Below, one piece after another: positions 6,617 through 13,195 of a DNA stretch of 13,195 nucleotides. This stretch comes from JBFFSQ01 sp041572275 (GTDB taxonomy: Bacteria > Pseudomonadota > Gammaproteobacteria > SZUA-229). The stretch spans positions 1-13,195 of the forward strand of contig JBFFSQ010000069.1 in assembly GCA_041572275.1 (NCBI GenBank), written 5' to 3'. A program made the position numbers and the translations under genes. Positions within the stretch are counted from its first letter, which is position 1; the number at the start of each line of letters is the position of its first letter. The notes under the pieces are model-generated. The model was not told the origin of the DNA. It searched no databases and was given only the letters and a program-made list of their open reading frames with translations.

Positions 6617-8590
6617 ATGTACGAACAGATATCCCACTCGCTGTTGAACGAGATTCTTGATGAGCTCAAGCCTGAGATTCGTCGCCAGGATCTACGTCAC
6701 TTCTACACCCGTCTCGGTGCCAATTTCTATGCTATTCACTCTCTTTTTTATCATCTCTATGGCCAGCGTGATGACTTTAAACAGAAGATGATTGCACTGG
6801 TTGAGGTGATGGCAAATCGTTATATCGAGCGTTCGAGAGAACTTGAGCAGCTGGATATAGTCAGGGAGCAGGACCACAACTGGTTTCTCAGTCAGGAGTG
6901 GGTAGGTATGGCGCTGTATGCCGATGGTTTTGCGGGTGACCTTAACGGTGTCAGGAATCACCTGCCTTATCTGACGGACCTGGGAGTCAATATGGTTCAC
7001 ATCATGCCGATGATGGTGTGTCCGGAAGGTGCCAGTGATGGCGGCTATGCGGTGAGTGATTTCCGCAATATCGATCCCAGGGTCGGCAGTCTGGAAGAGC
7101 TTCAGGAGCTTGCTTCATCTATGCGCAAGCGAAATACATTGCTGGCTCTCGACGTGGTCGTTAATCATACCTCCGACGAACACGAGTGGGCACAGCGGGC
7201 GCGTAAAGGTGAGAAAAAATTCCAGGACTATTACTACATTTTTCCTGATCGTGACATACCAGACATGTTCGAGGAGACCATGCCGGAAATTTTCCCTGAA
7301 ACCTCACCGGGTAATTTCACCTGGGATGAGGAGATGGGTAAATGGGTAATGACCGTTTTTCACAACTACCAGTGGGACCTCGATTATAGTAATCCTTCAG
7401 TCTTCATTGAGATGCTGGATGTGATTCTGTTCTGGGCCAATCAGGGTGCCGATATATTGCGCCTGGATGCAGTGGCTTTTTTATGGAAGAAGATTGGCAC
7501 CGTCTGCCAGAATGAGCGTGAGGCCCATCTGATTCTTCAGATGATGAAAGACTGTTGTCAGGTCACGGCTCCCGGCGTGCTATTCATTGCCGAGGCCATT
7601 GTGTCGCCTTTTGAAATCACCAAATACTTCGGTGAGGACGCGGTGATTGCCAAGGAGTGCGAAATTGCCTACAACGCTACTTTCATGGCCTTGCTGTGGG
7701 ATGCGGTGGCTACCAAGAATGCCAAACTACTTGATCAGGGAATTCTTAGCCTGCCCAACAAACTGGACCGAGCGACCTGGCTCAACTATATCCGCTGCCA
7801 TGATGATATAGGATTGGGTTTCGACGATGCGGATATTGTACGCGCCGGTTATCAACCTAATGCACATCGTCGCTTCTTGCTAGACTATTTCACGGGCAAC
7901 TACGAGGATTCAGATGCACGCGGTCAACCTTTCGGCCGCAATGAGAAGAACGGCGATGCTCGTATCTCGGGATCACTGGCGTCTCTGGTTGGTCTGGAGA
8001 AAGCCCTGGAAGATCAGGATGATGAAGCCATCGACCGTGTGGTGAAACTGATTTTGCTGCTGCACGGTATGATTCTATCATTTGGCGGTATTCCACTACT
8101 TTACTATGGTGACGAGATTGGCACCCTCAATGATTGCAGTTTCCTGGATGACGAAAATAAGGCCGGGGATAACCGCTGGATGCATCGTCCACGGATTAAT
8201 TGGGAGAAGGCTGAGCTACGTAGCCAACATGGCACAGTGGAGCAACGTATCTTCGATGGTCTGAAGAAATTGATCAGCGTGCGTAAAACTATTCCTGCCT
8301 TTGCCGATTTTAATAATCGTGAACTGCTGTCGGTCGATAATCATTATTTGTTTGTATTTCTACGTAGTCATCCGGAAAGGTCAAACGAGACTGTGCTGGT
8401 AGTGGCCAATTTCGATAACAAGCCGCAGTATTTGAGTCTCGCCAAATTAGGAAATCGAGGGCAGTTCCAATTCGGTCAGCCGCAGGATCTGGCCAGTGGT
8501 GAAACGCCGGCAATGTTCAAAGATCAGTTGGTTGTGCCTCCCTATCGTTTCTATTGGCTGACCGATCAGCGTCCGGCGGCTCTGGTTTGA
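6617..8590 (+). CDS. ams: Amylosucrase (GH13)
   Basis: This 657-residue glucosyltransferase uses sucrose to extend an alpha-1,4-glucan and releases fructose; it can also hydrolyse sucrose. An all-helical N-terminal part (about 1-90) is typical of amylosucrase and absent from ordinary amylases. The (beta/alpha)8 barrel shows DVVVNH (179-184), the nucleophile D284 in DILRLDAVAF, the acid/base E326 in LFIAEAIV, and the transition-state Asp D396 in RCHDDIG. The spacing closely matches Neisseria polysaccharea amylosucrase (D286, E328, D393, 636 residues). A C-terminal beta domain follows from about 570. ATG 6617 has AAAAGG at 6606-6611 five bases upstream. It is the last gene of the sucrose set. 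The exact mix of polymerase, isomerase and hydrolase activity cannot be read from sequence. Confidence 0.94.
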   Translation: MYEQISHSLLNEILDELKPEIRRQDLRHFYTRLGANFYAIHSLFYHLYGQRDDFKQKMIALVEVMANRYIERSRELEQLDIVREQDHNWFLSQEWVGMALYADGFAGDLNGVRNHLPYLTDLGVNMVHIMPMMVCPEGASDGGYAVSDFRNIDPRVGSLEELQELASSMRKRNTLLALDVVVNHTSDEHEWAQRARKGEKKFQDYYYIFPDRDIPDMFEETMPEIFPETSPGNFTWDEEMGKWVMTVFHNYQWDLDYSNPSVFIEMLDVILFWANQGADILRLDAVAFLWKKIGTVCQNEREAHLILQMMKDCCQVTAPGVLFIAEAIVSPFEITKYFGEDAVIAKECEIAYNATFMALLWDAVATKNAKLLDQGILSLPNKLDRATWLNYIRCHDDIGLGFDDADIVRAGYQPNAHRRFLLDYFTGNYEDSDARGQPFGRNEKNGDARISGSLASLVGLEKALEDQDDEAIDRVVKLILLLHGMILSFGGIPLLYYGDEIGTLNDCSFLDDENKAGDNRWMHRPRINWEKAELRSQHGTVEQRIFDGLKKLISVRKTIPAFADFNNRELLSVDNHYLFVFLRSHPERSNETVLVVANFDNKPQYLSLAKLGNRGQFQFGQPQDLASGETPAMFKDQLVVPPYRFYWLTDQRPAALV

Positions 8591-8633
8591 GTTAGCTAAT
8601 TAATTTAGTGAGTATGTTTTCGTAGATCTGAAT

Positions 8634-8722
8634 GGTAGCGGAGTTTTTGTATTTTTAGTTTCGCCGGTTGGCGACAAAGAAGTACCTTATCATGAGGCGG
8701 AACTAAAAATTTAAATACTACC
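8634..8722. repeat. Long imperfect palindrome (MITE-like?)
   Basis: The inner arms of 14 bases at 8652-8665 and 8696-8709 are complementary except for one G-T pair (TTTTTAGTTTCGCC against GGCGGAACTAAAAA). Outer arms GGTAG (8634-8638) and CTACC (8718-8722) extend the symmetry. The loop contains GGCGA (8670-8674), which can pair instead with TCGCC of the left arm around a GGTT loop, so two folds compete. It has no terminator-like T-run. The form fits a palindromic intergenic repeat or a miniature transposable element, but no second copy is present in this window. Confidence 0.5.
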
Positions 8723-8900
8723 TAACGCCCTGAATATACTTCGCTTACCAGGATGTATTAACACTCCAATCATTGCTGTCTTAATTGCTGGCGTTTTAAT
8801 CATGCGCGGTCGTTGCGCAGCTGTCATGTCTACCATCGCGCTCTGAGGGCTTTACCCTGTTCTTGGTTAAGCGGCAAATATCCAGTTAAGTTGATAGCGG

Positions 8901-8909
8901 TGATACAAT
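8901..8909 (+). promoter_or_regulatory. Extended -10 promoter before ycgN
   Basis: TGATACAAT contains TACAAT, five of six to the sigma-70 -10 consensus, directly preceded by TGN. No good -35 is seen at the matching distance, which extended -10 promoters can tolerate. Transcription would start near 8916, about 25 bases before the TTG start. Confidence 0.45.
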
Positions 8910-8940
8910 AGCAAGACGGTTAACTTAAGCAGGCACTCTT

Positions 8941-9384
8941 TTGAATACACCTTTCTGGCAACATAAAACATTGCAGGAAATGACTAAGGACGAGTGGGAG
9001 TCTCTGTGTGACGGCTGCGGTCAATGCTGCCTGGTCAAACTCGAAGATGAAGACACCGGGGCTATTTACGCCACTAATGTCGCCTGTCATTTACTGGATA
9101 TAGAAACCTGCCGTTGTAAGGATTACCCCAATCGATTACAGCGAGTGCCCATTTGCCTGTCGCTGTCGCCAGATGACCTGTCGCCACTCAAATGGCTGCC
9201 CGAGAGTTGTGCCTATAAACAGCTGGCTGAGGGTCGAGAATTGGAAAGCTGGCACCCACTGGTCAGTCAGGACCCGGACTCGGTGCACCAGGCGGGCATC
9301 TCTGTGCGGGAGTATGCTGTATCAGAGGACTATGTGCATCCTGGGCAGATTGAAGACCATGTTCTGGAAAAACTATGCGATTAG
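8941..9384 (+). CDS. ycgN: YcgN/UPF0260 cysteine-cluster protein
   Basis: This 147-residue protein is recognised from its close resemblance to E. coli YcgN: PFWQHKTLQEMTKDEWESLC, then CDGCGQCC (C23, C26, C29, C30), IYATNVAC (C49), TCRC (C57, C59), C72, WLPESCAY (C90), LAEG and WHPL. This is the YkgJ-type Cys cluster, thought to bind zinc or an iron-sulphur cluster. The biochemical role is not established. No signal peptide is present, so it should be cytoplasmic. The start is TTG 8941, with AGCAGG at 8928-8933 seven bases upstream; MNTPFWQHKT aligns with the family start. It is followed 29 bases later by a lipoprotein gene, probably in the same transcript. Confidence 0.92.
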   Translation: MNTPFWQHKTLQEMTKDEWESLCDGCGQCCLVKLEDEDTGAIYATNVACHLLDIETCRCKDYPNRLQRVPICLSLSPDDLSPLKWLPESCAYKQLAEGRELESWHPLVSQDPDSVHQAGISVREYAVSEDYVHPGQIEDHVLEKLCD

Positions 9385-9413
9385 CGCTGTTTAAACTTGC
9401 AGGGAATACACCT

Positions 9414-9977
9414 ATGAAAAACGTTTCACTGTTGTTGGCAATAATGTGGTTGGTGGCTTGTTCATCGGGGTACACCCCCACCGAAGCCATGCTCAAATAT
9501 AAGCAGAATATGTCAGTGGCTGATGCCCAGGTTGTCTTGCAGGCTGTTATCTGGAACGAAGCAGAACCCTTCAGGGTGTGTGCCTCCCGTGGATTCTGGT
9601 ATGACGATGGCTCAGACATGCGCGTGAGGGAAAATGGGTTAACCCTGCAGGCCTATAAAAAGGGGCAATATCTGCACAGTAAGGGTACCGGCTTTGATCG
9701 TCGTGATTATTATGATAAACAGTATTATGACTATGTATTCCCGTTTGCTGATATTCAGAAAGTTGTGCTCTATTATGACCCGACCGTGCTTACGGTCTTC
9801 AAAGACTGTAAAGATTCATTCATCAGTCAGTACTATATCGTGATGGATTTTTACCAGGATAAAAACACCAATCTCAAGTTCATAGTGCTGGAGGAAGAGC
9901 TCGATCAGTTAATGGCAGCCATCAGTATTTTGATGCCTGGCAAAACTATCGAGGTTCATACGAAGTTTGGCAGTTGA
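9414..9977 (+). CDS. Unrecognised lipoprotein
   Basis: This 187-residue protein starts at ATG 9414, with AGGGA at 9401-9405 eight bases upstream. That start gives a proper lipoprotein signal (MKNVSLLLAIMWLVAC, lipidated C16), whereas the earlier ATG at 9375 would overlap ycgN and spoil it. Ser follows the Cys, so outer-membrane sorting is expected. The mature part begins with a short helix (SVADAQVVLQAVIW), then strands rich in Tyr, including a DRRDYYDKQYYDYVFPF segment, and ends with a helix (EEELDQLMAAISIL). This order loosely recalls a PH-like fold, but I do not recognise the family. Two cysteines, C56 and C132, could form a disulfide. No function is assigned. Confidence 0.8.
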   Translation: MKNVSLLLAIMWLVACSSGYTPTEAMLKYKQNMSVADAQVVLQAVIWNEAEPFRVCASRGFWYDDGSDMRVRENGLTLQAYKKGQYLHSKGTGFDRRDYYDKQYYDYVFPFADIQKVVLYYDPTVLTVFKDCKDSFISQYYIVMDFYQDKNTNLKFIVLEEELDQLMAAISILMPGKTIEVHTKFGS

Positions 9978-10028
9978 TGTTCTTTCGGCTATTTCCCGTT
10001 GTTTACCACCCCATTTGATCGCTGTATG

Positions 10029-10042
10029 TTGATCTATATCAG
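10029..10042 (+). promoter_or_regulatory. FNR/ANR-like binding site
   Basis: TTGATCTATATCAG matches the FNR consensus TTGATNNNNATCAA at nine of the ten defined bases. It lies about 240 bases before the cytochrome start, on the only upstream path to that gene. An oxygen-responsive regulator acting on a respiratory multihaem cytochrome is a natural fit. No -10 at the ideal class II distance is clear; candidates are TATCTT at 10070-10075 and CATAAA at 10089-10094. A further TTGATC half-site occurs at 10015-10020. Confidence 0.5.
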
Positions 10043-10073
10043 ATAAAATTGGGAAATATTCCCCATTTTTATC
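10042..10073 (+). other. Hairpin, possible weak terminator of ycgN operon
   Basis: The arms GATAAAATTGGGAA (10042-10055) and TTCCCCATTTTTATC (10059-10073) pair over about 13 positions with one mismatch and one bulge, around an ATA loop. TTTT follows at 10074-10077. The stem has only a three-base G/C core plus the terminal pair, so termination would be weak. It starts on the last base of the FNR-like box, so it may instead be part of the regulatory region. Confidence 0.35.
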
Positions 10074-10281
10074 TTTTGTGCGCTGGTGCATAAATTCAAT
10101 CACCCGAACGGGGCATGCTATGGATTAGTGAAAAATGTCCCAATTTTATTGTGTATATGGTTCAGGATTGGTGCATATAAACAATATCTTTAGCCAGCTA
10201 CCTGTTGTAACGATGCCGACTGGAGTGTTGTTCACATATTGAGGTATCCACAAAAACAACAGCATAGGTGAGAAGGGGGAG

Positions 10282-11913
10282 ATGATGAACAAACGAAATA
10301 CCATATTATTTCACTGTGGCACAATAGCCCAGTGTCTGTTACTACTGTTGGTGTCCGGCTGTGCTCCGGCTGAGGCTGATGATGACAAGGATAAGGCTGC
10401 AACTGAGTCTACACAGACTACAGAGGTCAGAACGACGGTGGTTGAAGAGCATGCGGGTTTGTCCTATGCCGACTACCCGGCCAATTGCCTTGAATGTCAT
10501 ACCGACCAGGCCAATGAAGTGCATGCTTCAACGCATTATCAGTGGCTCGGTGAGGCACCGGATATGAGCAACGGTAGTTTTATACTGCAGGGTAAGCTCA
10601 CCAATGCGGTGAATAGCTATTGTGTGAATATTGAAGGCGACTGGCCTGTCTGTGGCTCATGCCATGCCGGTCGTGGAAAACGGCCGGATGACCCAACCGC
10701 CGGACTTGAAAATATCGATTGCCTGGTATGCCATAACGAAGACTATGCCGGCGCGCGTAAGCGACTGGTGGATGGCACGATGGGGGTAGACAATCCAACT
10801 GATTCATTGGTACAGAATATTCATGCACCGAGACGGGCCAATTGCTTGAGCTGTCATGCCAAGGCCGGGGGTGGTGACGGTGTTAAACGCGGTGACCTGT
10901 CACTGGCGCTGATTAATAACACCGATGAGCATTTTGATTACCATATGAGTACTAGTAAAGCTAATCTGTCATGCCAGGATTGTCACAGTTTTAATAATCA
11001 TCGGGTCATTGGTAAAGGTTCAGATATTCGTCCAACCGATGATCTAGCACGAGGTGCTGAGCTGGCTTGTACCAACTGTCACGAGAAGGCAGAGATCAGT
11101 AGAGAGCATCCACAAACAGTGGTAAATCATATGGAGCATGTGGCCTGTCAAAGCTGCCATATTCCCTATTATGCAAAATTTCCTACGGAGACTCATCGTG
11201 ACTGGTTAACCCATCATGATGGTACCGATGCGACAACTTGCGATGATGCCAATCCCTGTCCAGGTCATCCACACACCGATAAAGCCAGTTATCTGGTGCC
11301 TGAATACAAATGGTGGAATCGTATGAGTGATAATTATCTGCTGCATGATGATGCATCCAGGACTTACGATCCGGTTAAAAATACCTATCCGACGTCCAGA
11401 CCCTTGGGTGATGTCAGTGACGGGAAGTTGTATCCGTTTAAATATAAAACTGCATTACAACCGATGACAGTTGCAGACAGTCGCCTGATCGCACTTGATA
11501 CCTTCGAGTACCTGAAGAAATCCGGCAATGTTAACAAGTCCATCGAAAGTGGTCTGGTGAATATGGGCTATGCAGCGAATGAGCCATTTAACTGGGTGAC
11601 CACCGATACCTATCAACTGATCAACCATGGCGTCGGTAATGATGATGATGCTCTAAACTGTGAGAGCTGTCATGGTAATACCAGTCGTATGGATTTACAG
11701 GGTGAACTCGGATATCAATTAAAAGCCGACGAGATGACCGTGTGTTCACAATGTCATGAGGAAGAAAAGAGGGAAGTGCTGGATAAAATTGTGGCAGGAA
11801 CGATTGAATATAATTATCAATCGATTCATGACAAACATGTCAGCAGCAAAGATTATGACTGTTCATGGTGTCATGGTTTTAGTCGGCCTGAACGTGGTCT
11901 GAAAATGCCGTAA
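10282..11913 (+). CDS. Decahaem c-type cytochrome lipoprotein, Otr-like
   Basis: This is a 543-residue exported multihaem cytochrome. A lipobox VSGC places the lipidated cysteine at C27; an acidic linker follows to about residue 57. Ten CxxCH motifs start at C69, C124, C147, C188, C231, C263, C289, C460, C488 and C527. The first eight and their surroundings (WPVCGSCHAG, DCLVCH, RANCLSCH then GGGDGVKRGDL, VACQSCHIPYYAK, YPFKYKTALQP, INHGVG before CESCH) follow the octahaem tetrathionate reductase family of Shewanella (Otr). The last two haems are a C-terminal addition. Otr reduces tetrathionate, nitrite and hydroxylamine in vitro; the substrate here is unknown. The strong GGGGGAG at 10275-10281 abuts ATG 10282, so ATG 10285 may be the real start. 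The gene stands alone and ends in a terminator. Confidence 0.9.
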   Translation: MMNKRNTILFHCGTIAQCLLLLLVSGCAPAEADDDKDKAATESTQTTEVRTTVVEEHAGLSYADYPANCLECHTDQANEVHASTHYQWLGEAPDMSNGSFILQGKLTNAVNSYCVNIEGDWPVCGSCHAGRGKRPDDPTAGLENIDCLVCHNEDYAGARKRLVDGTMGVDNPTDSLVQNIHAPRRANCLSCHAKAGGGDGVKRGDLSLALINNTDEHFDYHMSTSKANLSCQDCHSFNNHRVIGKGSDIRPTDDLARGAELACTNCHEKAEISREHPQTVVNHMEHVACQSCHIPYYAKFPTETHRDWLTHHDGTDATTCDDANPCPGHPHTDKASYLVPEYKWWNRMSDNYLLHDDASRTYDPVKNTYPTSRPLGDVSDGKLYPFKYKTALQPMTVADSRLIALDTFEYLKKSGNVNKSIESGLVNMGYAANEPFNWVTTDTYQLINHGVGNDDDALNCESCHGNTSRMDLQGELGYQLKADEMTVCSQCHEEEKREVLDKIVAGTIEYNYQSIHDKHVSSKDYDCSWCHGFSRPERGLKMP

Positions 11914-11943
11914 AAGCTTTTCATAATATTAAGTAATTGCATT

Positions 11944-11983
11944 AAAACACCTGAAGCACTCAGTGTTCTTCAGGTGTTTTTTT
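11944..11983 (+). terminator. Intrinsic terminator of cytochrome gene
   Basis: A perfect 13-base stem, AAAACACCTGAAG (11944-11956) with CTTCAGGTGTTTT (11968-11980), has an 11-base loop that can itself pair CAC with GTG. The run of T at 11977-11983 completes a classical Rho-independent terminator, about 30 bases after the stop codon. Confidence 0.93.
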
Positions 11984-11995
11984 ATGTCTATATTT

Positions 11996-12022
11996 TAAAA
12001 AGATGACACTAAAATGTGTCAT
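11996..12022 (-). terminator. Likely terminator of the DUF1207 gene
   Basis: The arms ATGACAC (12003-12009) and GTGTCAT (12016-12022) form a perfect 7-base stem with a 6-base loop. Read on the minus strand the stem is followed by CTTTTTAAAAT, the expected T-run. It lies about 140 bases after the stop of the minus-strand gene and faces the terminator of the cytochrome gene, as is usual between convergent genes. Confidence 0.65.
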
Positions 12023-12159
12023 TGAGCAAAAGTGTGACGTGTGATTTATCAGTATGCGTTGAAAAAGTTGAGTTGATTTAAGAAGCCTCGGTAATCGCTT
12101 GGTGACTGAACAGAAAATGGCCCCTGCGAGGAATAATTGAAGGCTTGAGTTTACCCGTA

Positions 12160-13195
12160 TCAATTAAAATCAAAATACAAACCCAGTCCATAGTACTGGG
12201 TTTCATAATCAAAAAACTGGCCAAAGGGGGAAAAGCCATCATAGGCTTCGAACATGATACGCGTGCCGTGGCGATGAGGGTAGGTCTGACCAATTTCTAT
12301 TCCGAATTTAATACTGGTTCCGGGTGACCAGTCTTTTTGTTCCAGCCAGTAGGTTTGTATGCCTGAAATAAAACGACTGTTGCCGATAAATGGGCGTGGA
12401 TTTCGGTAATCGATAGCAGCCGTATAGGCGCGCTCTTTCAGGCTTTCCGGACTATAGCTGAGTAGCTGTGAGGCACCTACCAGAATCCGATAGTGCTGGA
12501 TATGATAGGCAATCATCATATCAATTAATTCATAGCTCAGGTTGATTCGGGGCGGCGCATTGCCACTCAATAAAAACTCGTCACCGAGGTGAGAGCTCTG
12601 GTGCATGAGTCGAAAACGGCCTGAAAAATTACCGTTTCGGAACGATAAAGGCAGACCGATGATGTAATCAGAGTTGATCAATGGATCTGACTGTTCGTCC
12701 AGGTTGAATTGTGAAAACAGGCCAATAAAAAAGCCCAGTTGCCAGCCATTGTTTGTCAAACTGGTTGGCCAGCGATACAGGCCGAAGCTCTGACCTAGGC
12801 CAATGGAAGCTGTTAAAACATCATTGATGTTGGTTTCCATATTCAGGAAACTAATGAAAAATTGTGGTTCTTTGATTTCAGCAATCGAAGGGTAGAAATA
12901 GTCACCCTGAGGATAATGGATGAAGCTGGGTATCTCCGGTGTATCAGTTTCAGCATTGTCGACAAAGTTGAAGTCGATCAGGTCAGGAACATTGGCCAGG
13001 ACACGGGAGGCTTTTGAGAGTTCTTTTTCGTTTTTATTTATGACCGTGATGGTGGCAACACTATTATAAATATCAATATGAAAACTATCTTTTTGCCAAT
13101 TGAGCTTGTTTTCGAATAATGCGCTTAAATAACCCTGCAAGTACGACATGTCATGACTGCCAAAACTGGCCGATGTGAAGAGCATGCTTGAGAGC
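12160..13195 (-). CDS. DUF1207 outer-membrane protein, 5' end missing
   Basis: The frame is open to the window edge, so the gene starts outside it. The ATG at 13185 falls inside what looks like the end of a signal peptide (LSSMLFTSASFG), so it is probably not the start. Counting from that Met, residues about 14-75 (GYLSALFENKLNW, a Val/Ile-rich strand, then ELSKASRVLANVPDLIDFNFV) resemble a BON domain. The rest is a beta-barrel with the DUF1207 hallmark HQSSHLGDE at 195-203, followed by PPRINLSYEL, and a strand-rich end (TQYYGLGLYFDFN). DUF1207 proteins have no known function. The product should be in the outer membrane, with the BON-like part facing the periplasm; that topology is inference. 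It converges on the cytochrome gene. Confidence 0.82.
   Translation of the reverse strand, partial: LSSMLFTSASFGSHDMSYLQGYLSALFENKLNWQKDSFHIDIYNSVATITVINKNEKELSKASRVLANVPDLIDFNFVDNAETDTPEIPSFIHYPQGDYFYPSIAEIKEPQFFISFLNMETNINDVLTASIGLGQSFGLYRWPTSLTNNGWQLGFFIGLFSQFNLDEQSDPLINSDYIIGLPLSFRNGNFSGRFRLMHQSSHLGDEFLLSGNAPPRINLSYELIDMMIAYHIQHYRILVGASQLLSYSPESLKERAYTAAIDYRNPRPFIGNSRFISGIQTYWLEQKDWSPGTSIKFGIEIGQTYPHRHGTRIMFEAYDGFSPFGQFFDYETQYYGLGLYFDFN

Larger units (their letters stand above)
8591..8940. other. Non-coding gap after amylosucrase
   Basis: This 350-base stretch has no credible gene. It contains the long palindrome at 8634-8722, a small TGCGC/GCGCA hairpin at 8803-8819, and at its right end an extended -10 for the next gene. 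The section 8730-8880 shows no recognisable RNA gene, and its only minus-strand reading frame (8711-8827, 38 codons) resembles nothing I know. It could hold a decayed mobile fragment or an unrecognised small RNA. Confidence 0.6.
9978..10281. other. Non-coding region before the cytochrome gene
   Basis: These 304 bases hold no credible gene but are rich in signals: an FNR-like box (10029-10042), a hairpin (10042-10073), a 12-base inverted repeat whose arms lie at 10043-10054 and 10138-10149, a direct repeat TGGTGCATA at 10084-10092 and 10169-10177, and a possible -10 TATAAA at 10176-10181. It is long and AT-rich compared with other gaps here, which suggests regulated transcription of the cytochrome gene. 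Confidence 0.6.

Noticed and set aside
8803..8819. TGCGC/GCGCA hairpin as a terminator
   Set aside because: It has only five base pairs and no T-run on either side.
8711..8827. 38-codon minus-strand reading frame in the gap after amylosucrase
   Set aside because: It has no ribosome binding site that I can support, no recognisable similarity, and overlaps an arm of the palindrome.
8716..8875. Integron attC site (RYYYAAC near 8720, GTTRRRY near 8865)
   Set aside because: The two core sites are not complementary to each other, no paired inner sites were found, and such short degenerate motifs are common by chance.
9375..9413. Earlier ATG for the lipoprotein gene
   Set aside because: It overlaps ycgN, adds a second basic segment before the signal peptide, and lacks the AGGGA site that precedes ATG 9414.
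11259..11269. CPGH as an eleventh haem site in the cytochrome
   Set aside because: It lacks the CxxCH spacing; the nearest upstream cysteine is six residues before.

Overview
The window looks like chromosomal DNA from a gammaproteobacterium. The best evidence is a YcgN-type (UPF0260) cysteine-cluster protein very close to the Escherichia coli one, a sucrose gene set in the order best known from gammaproteobacterial methanotrophs, and several outer-membrane proteins and lipoproteins with ordinary Gram-negative export signals. A finer placement cannot be made from the sequence. Genes are tightly packed, with several overlapping or near-touching starts and several GTG or TTG starts. No tRNA, rRNA, CRISPR array, insertion sequence or phage gene is visible.

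Layout. (1) Positions 1-2325 hold a compact envelope operon on the plus strand: the 3' end of an outer-membrane beta-barrel gene, a secreted TlpA-like thioredoxin, a 74-residue DUF4266 lipoprotein ending in Gly-Gly-Gly-Cys-Gly-Cys-Asn, and a DUF3570 beta-barrel protein. This set has no established function. (2) Positions 2488-8590 hold a sucrose and glucan module: sucrose-phosphate synthase carrying a degenerate phosphatase domain, a separate intact sucrose-phosphate phosphatase, a PfkB fructokinase and an amylosucrase. Together they can make sucrose from UDP-glucose and fructose-6-phosphate, then split it into alpha-glucan and fructose and return the fructose to fructose-6-phosphate. Sucrose could therefore be an osmolyte, a carbon store, or an intermediate on the way to glucan. 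(3) Positions 8591-8940 are non-coding and contain a long imperfect palindrome. (4) Positions 8941-9977 hold ycgN and an unrecognised lipoprotein gene. (5) Positions 9978-10281 are non-coding, with an FNR-like box, a hairpin and repeats. They lead into a ten-haem c-type cytochrome lipoprotein whose first eight haems look like the octahaem tetrathionate reductase (Otr) family, with two extra haem sites at the C-terminus. It ends in a strong intrinsic terminator. (6) On the minus strand, converging on that terminator, is a DUF1207 outer-membrane protein with a BON-like N-terminal segment. Its 5' end lies outside the window.

The most interesting parts are the thioredoxin/DUF4266/DUF3570 envelope operon, which looks like a coherent but uncharacterised system, and the decahaem Otr-like lipoprotein with an apparent FNR site upstream. 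Family assignments are from remembered sequence patterns; no database search was run.
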